From Gaiellasilicea sp035525905 (GTDB lineage Bacteria; Actinomycetota; Thermoleophilia; Gaiellales; Gaiellaceae): 17,463 nt of DNA. Both the position numbers and the translations under genes were made by a program. The stretch is from NCBI GenBank assembly GCA_035525905.1, contig DATLDK010000131.1:1-17463 (forward strand), given 5' to 3'. The number at the start of each line of letters is the position of its first letter. Within the stretch, counting starts at the first letter, position 1. Shown here in pieces: positions 1 to 6,943 of the stretch. The notes beneath the pieces were generated by a model. That model ran no database searches and was not told the DNA's origin. It was given only the letters and a program-made list of their open reading frames with translations.

Positions 1-1307
1 CTCCAGCAGGGCGCTGTAGAGCCCTCGGAAGTCGGAGGTCGCCCGCAGGTTGCCATCGTCGTCGAGCCGGGCGAGCCCGGGGAACTCGCCGATCATCGTT
101 CCGCGCACGCGCGAGCCGATCAGGAAGCCCATCCCCGCGGCCCCGTGGTCGGTCCCGTTCGAGCCGTTCTCCTTGGCGCGCCGACCGAACTCGGACCACA
201 CATGCACGAGCACGCGATCGGCGAGCCCGCGCGCCTCGAGGTCACGCTGGAACGCGAGCAGGCTCTCCGCGGTGAGCTTGAGGCCGTCGGCAAGCTCCTG
301 CGGCTGGTCGTCGTGCGTGTCGTACATGCCCGGCGCGGTCAGCGCGACGACGCGAACGGGCAGGCCGGCACCGATCATCGCGGCCAGCCCTGACAGGCGC
401 CGCGGGAAGTCGTCGTCTTCGCCCTTCGGGTACGCCACCGGGCTCGTGAAGCCCGGCGCGTCCCCCTTCGGCGCGAACGGGAGCAACTGTCCGCGCAGCC
501 GCGAGGCCTGCCGTGCGACCGACGTCGCTTGGACGAGTGCAGGGTCGCCGCCGGTCGGAAGGGAGCCGAGCGAGCCGATGGCCTCGAGCATCCGCGTCTC
601 GACTTCTCCCCAGACGTTCCGGGTCCAGAAGTCGTACCGGTCGGGCCCGTCGATCGAGGAGACCGGCATCTTCGCCGTCGCCAGCGCAGGCTGGAGGCGG
701 GACTCGAGCGAGAGCCCCTGCAACGGGTTGTCCGGCGAGCCCGCGCGATCGAGGTAACGCCCGAGCCAGCCGGTGCGCAGTTGCTCGTTGGTGGCACCGA
801 CCTCCCAGTAATGACGGGAGGTGAAGTGCGACTGGTCGGGGCCGACGTACCCGACGCCAGGGAGCACGCTGACCTTTCCTTCCTGGTGCAGCGTCGCGAG
901 AGGGGCCAGTGAGGGATGCCAGCGGAGTCGATCGTCCTCCGCGAATGGGAGCCCGGCAGAGGCGGCCAGCGAGAGCCTCGGACGCAGCTTGCGGTAGAGC
1001 GGGTCGCCGTTCGGGAACAGCATCGAGAGGGAGTCCGCGCCACCCTCGAGGAAGACGGAGACGAGCACTGGGGTCCCGCTGCAGCGGCTGCCGCGATGCC
1101 CTCGTCGAAGGCGCGGGGGAGGAGCGAGGAGCCGCCGTAGACGGCCAGCGCGAGCCCAGCGCCACGAGCGAGAAAGCTGCGGCGGTCGAGCCCCGTGCCG
1201 GCGGGAGTCGGCATCCCCGCCTCGATCGACGGCAGGCCTCGCCCGGCCTCGGCCGCGACGCGGCGCATCAAATCGGTGCGAGAGAAGTCGTTGCAGCAGC
1301 GCGCCAT
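1..1307 (-). CDS. DUF1501 family Tat-exported protein, frameshifted, 3' end outside window
   Basis: Reading from ATG at 1307, residues 1-78 match a DUF1501 N-terminus: a Cys-Cys near the start, then a twin-arginine signal (DRRSFLARGAGLALAVYG, Arg42-Arg43) indicating Tat export. After the Ala-rich stretch ending near 1074 this frame loses sense, and the protein resumes in another frame at 1068 (PVLVSVFLEGGADSLS). From there it stays open to position 1, about 356 codons, including the family's VWSEFGRRAKENGSNGTDHG region. One base appears to be missing in the C run at 1070-1073. This is either an assembly error or an inactivated gene. The start overlaps the DUF1800 stop in TGATG, so the pair is probably translationally coupled. 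DUF1501 and DUF1800 genes are commonly adjacent; their biochemical role is not well established. Family call firm, intactness unclear. Confidence 0.85.
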
Positions 1308-2641
1308 CAGGATGTCTGGAGGTCGGGGGAGACGGCAATCAGCTGGCGGAGAGCGTTCGCCGTCAGGAAGCGGTAGCTCGTCTTCTTCCAGCGCTGGTCG
1401 GCGTCACCCATCGCCCGAGTTGCGAAGTGGAGGAGCGCCTTGCGTGTCGCCGGCCGGAGCGTGGGGGAGCCCCAGAACCTGATCGCGCCGTCCACCAGCG
1501 CCTGAGGCTCCGCGGGGAGGGCAGCCGACTGCTTGTCGGTCAGCGCGAACGGGCTGCTCGCGTAGTTCGCGACTTCCCAGCGGCCCCGGAAGGTGGCGGT
1601 GTCGAGCCACCGCTCGTCGTCCCATCCGGAGACGTTCGGCGGCATGAACAGCCTTTGGCCGGACTGGCTCGACAACCACGACCACGCCTGGGTGTCGACG
1701 CCGCGTCCGATCGCGCGCAGGAGGCCTGCGTTGTAGACGGCCGGCGGCTTGACCATCCGTGGCCCGGTGTGCAGGGCCGGGTGCAGGAGGATCGCCTCGA
1801 CGACAGGTCGGATCTGGAAGTCCCTGCGGTAGATGCTCTCGAGCGAGCGGCGGGTCGAGGTGTCGGGACCGGTGGGGACGAAGTAGTGCCAGAGCTTGTC
1901 GACGAAGAATGCGGGGTGCTTCGAGTGATGCAGGCAGAGCCGGACCGCGTCCTGCCAGTCGAAGGTGCCGGTCTTGCCGAAGACGCGCTTCTGACCGACG
2001 TCGTGTCGGTCGGCCTCGAAGCGGAAGTTGACGCTTCCCGCTCCGCGCTTCCAGTCGTTGGCGAAGCCCGTCAGGGCGCGGGCCTGCTCACGCACGTCAC
2101 GCTCGGTGTAGCCGGCTCCCGCGCCCAGCGTGAAGAGCTCCATCAGTTCGCGCGCGTAGTTCTCGTTCGGCGAGCGCTTCGTGTTCTCGGTGCCGGAGAG
2201 CCACAGCAGCATTGCCGGGTCCTTGGTGATCTCGCGCAGCATCGAGTCGAACGAGCCGAGCGAAAGACGGCGGAGAAGCTGGTTCTGCTCGAGCATCAGC
2301 TTCTGCGAGCCGACGCCGTCGAGCGACGTCGCGAACCAGTCGTGCCAAACGAGCGTCATCCGCTCCACGAGCGGGCGGGAAGTCCGCACCATCCGGTCGA
2401 GCCACCAGAGATGGTCGTGACCCCAGGCGTCTCCTGGCGCGAGTGCGCGGCCCTTGTCGTCGTGGGGCGCCCGGCCGACCAGCTTCTCGCCGCTGGGCCG
2501 CGTCAGCGCGTGGACGGCGTCGCGGAGGCCGCGCTTCGCGAGCGCCTCGGCTTCACCCGGACGCGGGCCGAAGCCGGCGCGCCAGAGCAGGCGTTCCGCC
2601 TCTGGGCGGCCAAACGGTCCCTTGTAGACGGCGATCCCCAT
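1307..2641 (-). CDS. DUF1800 family protein
   Basis: This 444-aa protein has the hallmarks of DUF1800. They are an N-terminal LLWRAGFGPRPGE segment (residues 18-30), a WHDWFATS segment (99-106) corresponding to the family WHxHF motif, and the signature NENYARELMELFTLG at 159-173. The length is usual for the family. No clear signal peptide is visible from the ATG at 2641, and no strong Shine-Dalgarno sequence precedes it; an inverted repeat lies just upstream at 2650-2680. The TGA stop overlaps the DUF1501 ATG by one base, so the two form an operon. DUF1800 and Tat-exported DUF1501 genes usually travel together, which suggests a joint envelope or extracellular role, but the function is unknown. 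The domain call is firm. Confidence 0.92.
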   Translation of the reverse strand: MGIAVYKGPFGRPEAERLLWRAGFGPRPGEAEALAKRGLRDAVHALTRPSGEKLVGRAPHDDKGRALAPGDAWGHDHLWWLDRMVRTSRPLVERMTLVWHDWFATSLDGVGSQKLMLEQNQLLRRLSLGSFDSMLREITKDPAMLLWLSGTENTKRSPNENYARELMELFTLGAGAGYTERDVREQARALTGFANDWKRGAGSVNFRFEADRHDVGQKRVFGKTGTFDWQDAVRLCLHHSKHPAFFVDKLWHYFVPTGPDTSTRRSLESIYRRDFQIRPVVEAILLHPALHTGPRMVKPPAVYNAGLLRAIGRGVDTQAWSWLSSQSGQRLFMPPNVSGWDDERWLDTATFRGRWEVANYASSPFALTDKQSAALPAEPQALVDGAIRFWGSPTLRPATRKALLHFATRAMGDADQRWKKTSYRFLTANALRQLIAVSPDLQTS

Positions 2642-2649
2642 CCCGAGGG

Positions 2650-2680
2650 CTGTATCGGCAGCAAGGCGCTGCCGCTACAG
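2650..2680. other. Inverted repeat / hairpin upstream of the DUF1800 gene
   Basis: Five base pairs (2650-2654 with 2676-2680), one mismatch, then seven base pairs (2656-2662 with 2668-2674) enclose a 5-nt loop. On the minus strand it lies between the CBS-protein stop and the DUF1800 start and ends 8 nt before that ATG. No T run follows on the minus strand, so a standard Rho-independent terminator is unlikely. It may be a dyad operator, or an RNA hairpin affecting ribosome access. The structure is seen directly; the role is inferred. Confidence 0.5.
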
Positions 2681-2740
2681 CCGCTCGAGTGAGGATTTCG
2701 TTAGGACTTGCGCCCGGCCCCGGCCGATGGCGCGCCGGTC

Positions 2741-3154
2741 TTACGTCGAGATCTGCTGCACGACGTCGCCGGTGAGCGAGTCGTGGCCGGCCTGGGCCAC
2801 ATCGGCCTGCGCAAGGATGCCGACGATCTTCCCGTCCTCCTCGGTGACGGGCAGGCGCCGGACCTGATGCTCGGCCATCAGTCGCGCGGCCTCCTCGAGG
2901 CTCTGCTGCGGATCGACCGTAACGACGTCTTTCGACGCGATCTCGCCCACCGGCGTGTCGGCGCTCTTGCTCTCGGCCAGGACGCGGATCGTGAGATCCC
3001 GGTCGGTAACGACGCCGACGAGGCGTCCGTCCTCGGCGATCGGCAGCGAGCCGACATCCTCCGACTTCATGATGCGGGCGGCGTCGGCGGCGGTCGTGCC
3101 GGGCTCGACCGTCGTCGGATTCTGCGTCATCGCCTCGCGAATTGACTGGTGCAT
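2741..3154 (-). CDS. Two-CBS-domain protein
   Basis: This 137-aa protein consists almost entirely of a Bateman module. The first CBS domain (about residues 8-60) contains VGSLPIAEDGRLVGVVTDRD and the second (about 75-125) contains VRRLPVTEEDGKIVGILAQADV. Both have the usual final beta-strand followed by acidic residues. CBS pairs generally bind adenosyl nucleotides and act as energy or redox sensors, but ligand and partner cannot be read from sequence. The ATG at 3154 is preceded by a good ribosome binding site at 3160-3167. The open frame extends upstream to 3418, but that part looks like the antisense of the divergent gene. The gene diverges from the exported-protein gene at 3195 with a 40-bp gap. 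No catalytic domain is attached, so it is a stand-alone regulator. Confidence 0.93.
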   Translation of the reverse strand: MHQSIREAMTQNPTTVEPGTTAADAARIMKSEDVGSLPIAEDGRLVGVVTDRDLTIRVLAESKSADTPVGEIASKDVVTVDPQQSLEEAARLMAEHQVRRLPVTEEDGKIVGILAQADVAQAGHDSLTGDVVQQIST

Positions 3155-3159
3155 GCTTT

Positions 3160-3167
3160 CCCCTTCC
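3160..3167 (-). promoter_or_regulatory. Ribosome binding site of the CBS-domain gene
   Basis: The minus strand reads GGAAGGGG, ending 5 nt before the ATG at 3154. It decides this start over the upstream in-frame ATG codons, whose encoded residues do not resemble a CBS protein. Confidence 0.7.
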
Positions 3168-3183
3168 TCGATTGTGCACGGGA

Positions 3184-3189
3184 TACCCT
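3184..3189 (+). promoter_or_regulatory. Candidate -10 box (TACCCT) for the gene at 3195
   Basis: A TANNNT hexamer lies 5 nt before the GTG at 3195, where no clear Shine-Dalgarno sequence exists. This is the arrangement of actinobacterial leaderless promoters. The spacing is at the short end and no -35 box is seen, so support is moderate. Confidence 0.35.
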
Positions 3190-3194
3190 CAGCC

Positions 3195-3608
3195 GTGGCC
3201 GTGAAAACAGCCGCCCTTGCCGCGCTCGTCGCAGCTGTCCTGGCGGGCGCCGCGGCGGCGGGGTCGATCCCGGTCACGGTCGACCCGGCCACGGCGGCCG
3301 TCGGCGAGACGATCGTCGTCTCCGGCCCGCTCGGAGTCGTGTCGCTCGAGCCGCTGGACAGCGTGATCGCGCCGGTGCCGCTGGGCCGCATGGGTACGCA
3401 CGGGACCCTCAGCGTCAAGGTCCCTGATGTCCCGCGCGGCCGCTACCGGGTCGTCGTCCCCGGCTCGAACGAGGCGCCCGTCCTCGAGGTGGTGAAGCTG
3501 GGCCGGCAGACCTCGCTTGCTCTGCTCGTGTTCGGGTTTCTCTTTGTGATCGCCACGCTCGTCGGCGGGCTCGTCGTCCACCGGCGCTGGCGAGACGCGA
3601 TCAGCTAG
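3195..3608 (+). CDS. Small exported, C-terminally membrane-anchored protein of unknown function
   Basis: I do not recognise a named family. From GTG at 3195 the product is 137 aa. It has an N-terminal signal-like hydrophobic stretch (residues 5-22) and a compact beta-rich region of about 80 residues with VTVDPATAAVGETIVVSG and RGRYRVVVPGSNEAPVLEV, resembling a small Ig-like or carboxypeptidase-regulatory-like fold. A transmembrane helix at about 107-129 is followed by a short basic tail (HRRWRD). The predicted topology is extracytoplasmic with a C-terminal anchor. The start is uncertain: GTG at 3174, 3195 and 3201 are all in frame. I prefer 3195 for the signal-peptide shape and the TANNNT box just upstream. 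The frame is also open upstream to 2955, but that part is antisense to the CBS gene. Confidence 0.7.
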   Translation: MAVKTAALAALVAAVLAGAAAAGSIPVTVDPATAAVGETIVVSGPLGVVSLEPLDSVIAPVPLGRMGTHGTLSVKVPDVPRGRYRVVVPGSNEAPVLEVVKLGRQTSLALLVFGFLFVIATLVGGLVVHRRWRDAIS

Positions 3609-3727
3609 TCGGCTCCCGGCACGTCCTCGGCGTCGCCGTGCTCCGCTTCGGGGTCGGGTACGGGTGAGCCTTCTTCGAGTTCGTTGCGGTCGTCCTCGCG
3701 TGGCTGCTGAGTATCCTGATCGCTCAT
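3605..3727 (-). CDS. Possible 40-aa acidic disordered protein
   Basis: From ATG at 3727 the minus strand encodes 40 residues, very rich in Asp and Glu with several Pro (for example ELEEGSPVPDPEAE), and no hydrophobic segment. About 29 of 40 third codon positions are G or C, compatible with coding but below the neighbouring genes. Its ATG overlaps the thrS ATG on the opposite strand (CATG at 3725-3728) and its stop overlaps the stop of the convergent gene ending at 3608, so it fills the intergenic gap exactly. No ribosome binding site or promoter box is visible. It could be chance. Homologues in related genomes would decide. Confidence 0.3.
   Translation of the reverse strand: MSDQDTQQPREDDRNELEEGSPVPDPEAEHGDAEDVPGAD
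3712..3717 (+). promoter_or_regulatory. Candidate -10 box (TATCCT) of thrS
   Basis: A TANNNT hexamer ends 8 nt before the thrS ATG at 3726, and there is no Shine-Dalgarno sequence. Transcription starting at or next to the ATG would give a leaderless mRNA. No convincing -35 box was found at 16-18 bp. Confidence 0.4.
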
Positions 3728-5654
3728 GAAGGTGGTTCTACCCGACTCGACGGAACTCGAACTTCCGGACGGCGCCACCGGTCTCGAGGCCGCACGCGCC
3801 ATCGGGCCGAAGCTCGCCGAGCAGGCCGTGCTCGTGCGCTCCAACGGTGCGGTACACGACCTGCGCTTGCCGCTGCAAGACGGGCAGCCCGTGCAGTTTC
3901 TGACCACTAGGGACAAGGACGACCCTGACGCGCTCTCGGTTCTCCGGCATTCGAGCGCGCACCTGCTCGCGGAGGCTGTCCGCCGGCTCTACCCGGGCGT
4001 CAAGGTGGCGATCGGGCCCCCGATCGAGCACGGGTTCTACTACGACTTCGAGTTCCCGGAGCCGATCCGCGAGGAGGATCTCGAGCAGATCGAGGCCGAA
4101 ATCCGGCGTCAGCTGAAAGAGGGCCGCTCTTGGGAGCGCGAGGAGATCTCCGCCGCCGAGGCGAAGCAGCGCTTCCTCGAGGAGGACGAGCCGTACAAGG
4201 TCGAGCTCGTCGACACCGCTGCAGGCGACATCTCTCTCTACACACAGGGTGAGTTCACCGATCTCTGCCGCGGGCCCCACCTCCAGGACTCGAAGCCGAT
4301 CAAGGCGATCAAGCTCACCTCGCTCGCAGGCGCCTACTGGCGGGGGGACGAGAGGAACACGCAGCTGACGCGGATCTACGGGACGGCGTTCTACTCCCAG
4401 GCCGACCTCGACCTGCATCTCGAGCGGCTCGAGCAGGCGAAGGGCCGCGACCATCGCAAGCTCGGGCGGGAGCTCGACCTCTTCCACTTCGACGACCATT
4501 CGCCAGGCTCGCCGTTCTGGCATCCACGGGGCATGGCGATCTACAACGCGCTCGAGGAGCTGCGGCGCCGCGAGAACGCGAGGCGCGGCTACTCCGAGGT
4601 GAAGACCCCGCTGATCTACGACAAGGCGCTTTGGGTGACGTCGGGTCACTGGGAGAAGTTCCGCGAGAACATGTTCCTCATCCCCATCGACGACGAGCAC
4701 ACCTACGCGATCAAGCCGATGAACTGTCCCGGGCACATGCTGCTCTTCGGCAGCTCGCTGCGCAGCTACCGCGACCTGCCGGTGCGGTATGCGGAGGCTG
4801 CGCCCCTTCATCGCAACGAGCTCGCCGGCGCGCTGCACGGGCTCACGCGGGTCCGCTACGTGACGCAGGACGACGCGCACATCTTTTGCACCCGGGAGCA
4901 GATCGACGCCGAGCTCGACGGGACGCTCGACTATCTGAGGTACCTGTACGGCCTTTTCGGCCTCGAGCCTCGCGCCGAGCTCTCGACCCGCCCCGAGAAC
5001 AAGCTCGGTGCCGACGAGGAGTGGGACTTCACGGAGGGCGAGCTCGTGCGCGCGCTCGAGCGGCACGAGATCTCCTACTTCGTCGGCGAGGGCGAGGGCT
5101 CGTTCTACGGGCCGAAGATCGACCTGCACATGACGGACGTCCTGGGCAGGTCGTGGCAGCTCGGGACGATTCAGCTCGACGCGCAAATGCCGGCGCGCTT
5201 CGGCCTGACGTACATGGGGGCGGACAACAGCGAGCATCCCGTGTTCGTGATCCACCGTGCCCTGCTGGGCTCCTTCGAGCGCTTCATCGGCATCCTGACC
5301 GAGCACTACGCCGGAGCGTTTCCCTTCTGGCTCGCGCCCGTCCAAGTCCGGTTGATCCCCGTCGCCGAGACGCACCGCGAGGCGGTGCAGGAGCTCCGGC
5401 GTCTCCTCGAGGACGAGGGCTTCCGCGTGGACGTCGACGAGCGCGACGACACGCTGGGAAAGCGGATCCGCGACGCCGAGATCGAGAAGGTGCCGTACAC
5501 CATCGTCTTCGGCGACCGTGAGGCGGAGGCGGCGCGTGCCTGGCGTTCCTTCCGGTCGCTCGCGGTGCGGGAGCGGGGCGGCGAGCAGTCCACGATCAAC
5601 CTCGAGGAACTCCTCGAACGGTTCCGCGTAGAGATTGCTACGATCTCGACCTGA
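3726..5654 (+). CDS. thrS: Threonine--tRNA ligase
   Basis: This cytoplasmic class II synthetase charges tRNA-Thr using ATP. The 642-aa length and layout are standard. It begins with a TGS domain (about 1-62), followed by the editing domain with HSSAH (His75, His79) and CRGPH (Cys181, His185). The catalytic core follows, with the zinc ligands of the family: Cys334 in MNCPGH, His385 in QDDAH and His510 in VIHRALLGS. Motif 2 is HRNELAGALHGLTRVR (362-377) and motif 3 is in the 507-525 region. The C-terminal anticodon-binding domain runs from about 535. Key editing and catalytic residues appear intact. The ATG at 3726 gives the normal TGS start. The infC group follows after a structured 147-nt gap. 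Confidence 0.98.
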   Translation: MKVVLPDSTELELPDGATGLEAARAIGPKLAEQAVLVRSNGAVHDLRLPLQDGQPVQFLTTRDKDDPDALSVLRHSSAHLLAEAVRRLYPGVKVAIGPPIEHGFYYDFEFPEPIREEDLEQIEAEIRRQLKEGRSWEREEISAAEAKQRFLEEDEPYKVELVDTAAGDISLYTQGEFTDLCRGPHLQDSKPIKAIKLTSLAGAYWRGDERNTQLTRIYGTAFYSQADLDLHLERLEQAKGRDHRKLGRELDLFHFDDHSPGSPFWHPRGMAIYNALEELRRRENARRGYSEVKTPLIYDKALWVTSGHWEKFRENMFLIPIDDEHTYAIKPMNCPGHMLLFGSSLRSYRDLPVRYAEAAPLHRNELAGALHGLTRVRYVTQDDAHIFCTREQIDAELDGTLDYLRYLYGLFGLEPRAELSTRPENKLGADEEWDFTEGELVRALERHEISYFVGEGEGSFYGPKIDLHMTDVLGRSWQLGTIQLDAQMPARFGLTYMGADNSEHPVFVIHRALLGSFERFIGILTEHYAGAFPFWLAPVQVRLIPVAETHREAVQELRRLLEDEGFRVDVDERDDTLGKRIRDAEIEKVPYTIVFGDREAEAARAWRSFRSLAVRERGGEQSTINLEELLERFRVEIATIST

Positions 5655-5801
5655 AAGAAGGAGCGGACCACTGCCCCTCACCTTCCCGGGCCACGAGTCC
5701 GCGAGGGTTCAACCGAGCCGGTTGGACGAGGAAAAGTGGCCGCTGCGTGCAGCGGTTTTCGTCGTCGATAGGGAGGATTCCACGAGCTTGGTGAAGAGCC
5801 T
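5655..5801 (+). promoter_or_regulatory. thrS-infC intergenic leader with two hairpins
   Basis: This is the longest non-coding stretch in the window. It holds a hairpin at 5708-5726 (8 bp including one G-T pair, 3-nt loop), then a terminator-like hairpin at 5740-5759, a strong Shine-Dalgarno-like GGGAGG at 5771-5776, and a five-codon minimal frame at 5788-5805 whose TGA overlaps the infC TTG. A possible -10 box (TACGAT, 5639-5644) sits inside the end of thrS. In Bacillus the infC-rpmI-rplT operon is controlled by an L20-binding attenuation leader, so leader control here is plausible. I cannot match this sequence to a known leader class. Confidence 0.5.
5740..5759 (+). terminator. Rho-independent terminator or attenuator before infC
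   Basis: CCGCTG (5740-5745) pairs perfectly with CAGCGG (5750-5755) around a CGTG loop, followed by TTTT. Four A at 5732-5735 could partly extend the stem. It lies 86 nt after the thrS stop and 43 nt before the infC start. It may end the thrS transcript or act as an attenuator in the infC leader. The stem is short and the T run brief, so strength is moderate. Confidence 0.5.
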
Positions 5802-6485
5802 TTGAGGCCCAGACGCCGTCCGGAAGACCGGCGCGTCCCACAGCCGCAAGACCGGATCAACGAGAACATCCGCGTCCCCCAGGTGCGCCTGGTGGGCGAG
5901 GACGGCGAGCAGATCGGGATCAAGACCACCGACGAAGCGCGCGAGTACGCCTACTCGAAGGGCCTCGACCTGGTCGAGGTGGCCGCGGCGGCCGATCCTC
6001 CAGTCGCGCGGGTGATGGATTACGGCAAGTACCGCTACGAGCAGGAGCAGAAGGCCAAGCTCGCGCGGAAGCACCAGACCCAGATCAACGTCAAGGAGAT
6101 CAAGTTCAGGCCGAAGATCGGCATTCACGACTACGAGACGAAGAAAGGCCATGTCGTGCGCTTCCTCAACCAGCGCGCGAAGGTCAAGGTCACGATCATG
6201 TTCCGGGGGCGCGAGAACCTGCATCCGGAGCGGGGCCGTGACCTGCTCCTCCGTCTCGCCGACGAGATCAAGGAGACCGGCGTCGTCGAGTCACCGCCCC
6301 TCCTCGACGGCCGCAACATGGTCATGCTGCTGGGCCCAACGAAGAACGCAGGAGTGAAATCAGATGCCAAAGATGAAGAGGGGCAGCGGAGCGAAGAAGC
6401 GCTTCAAGGTGACGGGGTCGGGGAAGATCCTGCGCCGGCACGCGATGCAGAGCCACAACCTGGAGCACAAGTCGGCCAAGCGTAA
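5802..6485 (+). CDS. infC: Translation initiation factor IF-3
   Basis: IF-3 binds the 30S subunit, blocks premature 50S joining and discriminates against non-standard start codons. The N-domain (about residues 18-85) includes INENIRVPQVRLVGEDGEQ and the family signature DYGKYRYE (73-80). The C-domain (about 95-180) includes KEIKFRPKIGIHDYETKKGH and ends at NMVMLLGPTK. The start is inferred as TTG at 5802: the frame has a stop at 5769 and no other ATG, GTG or TTG between. A rare start fits the known autoregulation of infC. Oddly, the frame does not stop where IF-3 usually ends but continues about 45 residues, overlapping rpmI by 122 nt; this Glu/Pro/Gln-rich tail looks disordered. Charged C-terminal tails occur in other actinobacterial IF-3 proteins, so it may be real. 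Confidence 0.95.
   Translation: MRPRRRPEDRRVPQPQDRINENIRVPQVRLVGEDGEQIGIKTTDEAREYAYSKGLDLVEVAAAADPPVARVMDYGKYRYEQEQKAKLARKHQTQINVKEIKFRPKIGIHDYETKKGHVVRFLNQRAKVKVTIMFRGRENLHPERGRDLLLRLADEIKETGVVESPPLLDGRNMVMLLGPTKNAGVKSDAKDEEGQRSEEALQGDGVGEDPAPARDAEPQPGAQVGQA
6351..6354 (+). promoter_or_regulatory. Ribosome binding site of rpmI
   Basis: GGAG lies 9 nt before the rpmI ATG at 6364, inside the 3' part of infC, fitting translation of bL35 from the polycistronic mRNA. Confidence 0.6.
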
Positions 6486-6561
6486 GCGCGCGTTCGGCCA
6501 GGACTACAACGTCGCCAAGGCCGATACGCCGCGGCTGAAGAAGCTGCTGGGGCTGAAGTAG
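6364..6561 (+). CDS. rpmI: 50S ribosomal protein bL35
   Basis: This 65-aa basic protein matches bL35 in length and sequence. It starts MPKMKRGSGAKKRFKVTGSG, continues with the KILRRHAMQSHNLEHKSAKRKR block and ends in a short basic tail (LKKLLGLK). It is a component of the large ribosomal subunit. It overlaps the last 122 nt of the infC frame and abuts rplT directly, with TAG followed at once by ATG. The infC-rpmI-rplT order is widely conserved. Confidence 0.97.
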   Translation: MPKMKRGSGAKKRFKVTGSGKILRRHAMQSHNLEHKSAKRKRAFGQDYNVAKADTPRLKKLLGLK

Positions 6562-6933
6562 ATGCCACGCGTCAAGCGATCAGTCCATGCGCGCAAGAAG
6601 CGCCGCAAGGTCCTCGGCGAGGCGAAGGGCTACTGGGGCCTCAAGAGCAAGAGCTACCGCTACGCGAAGGAGCAGGTCGAGCACTCGCTCGTCTACGCCT
6701 ACCGCGACCGCAAGAACAAGAAGCGGACGTTCCGGCAGCTCTGGATCGTGCGGATCAACGCGGCCGCGCGCGCCAACGGGATGTCCTACAACCAGTTTAT
6801 CTCGGGCCTGCACAAGGCGGGCATCGAGCTCGACCGCAAGGTCTTGGCCGATCTGGCCGTGGCTGATCCGGCCGCGTTCACCGCGGTCGTGGAGCAGGCG
6901 AAAGCGGCGCTCGAGAGCTCCAAGGCCGCGTAA
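6562..6933 (+). CDS. rplT: 50S ribosomal protein bL20
   Basis: This 123-aa protein matches bL20. The basic N-terminal extension (MPRVKRSVHARKKRRKVL) threads into 23S rRNA, followed by AKGYWGLKSKSYRYAKEQ, the RNAAARANGMSYNQF-like block (here RINAAARANGMSYNQF, about 68-83) and GLHKAGIELDRKVLADLA. bL20 is essential for early 50S assembly and in several bacteria represses its own operon. The ATG follows the rpmI stop with no gap. No strong Shine-Dalgarno sequence is seen, so translation is probably coupled to rpmI. Confidence 0.98.
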   Translation: MPRVKRSVHARKKRRKVLGEAKGYWGLKSKSYRYAKEQVEHSLVYAYRDRKNKKRTFRQLWIVRINAAARANGMSYNQFISGLHKAGIELDRKVLADLAVADPAAFTAVVEQAKAALESSKAA

Positions 6934-6943
6934 CAGGCACGCG

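Noticed and set aside
1427..2692. A 421-codon plus-strand frame opposite DUF1800
   Set aside because: It is antisense to a clear DUF1800 gene, with no domain, signal or membrane pattern.
3738..5681. A 647-codon open frame on the minus strand across thrS
   Set aside because: It mirrors the strongly supported thrS codons. Its composition is antisense-like (Leu/Val/Arg/Glu-rich, no recognisable domain), and stops are rare in GC-rich DNA.
5651..5805. A leader peptide of about 45 codons before infC, with SD-like AAGGAG at 5658-5663 and CTG at 5671
   Set aside because: A second frame across the same stretch (CTG 5651 to TGA near 5794) is equally open, so openness is not evidence here, and neither begins with a standard start. 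Only the five-codon frame near infC was kept, as part of a finding.
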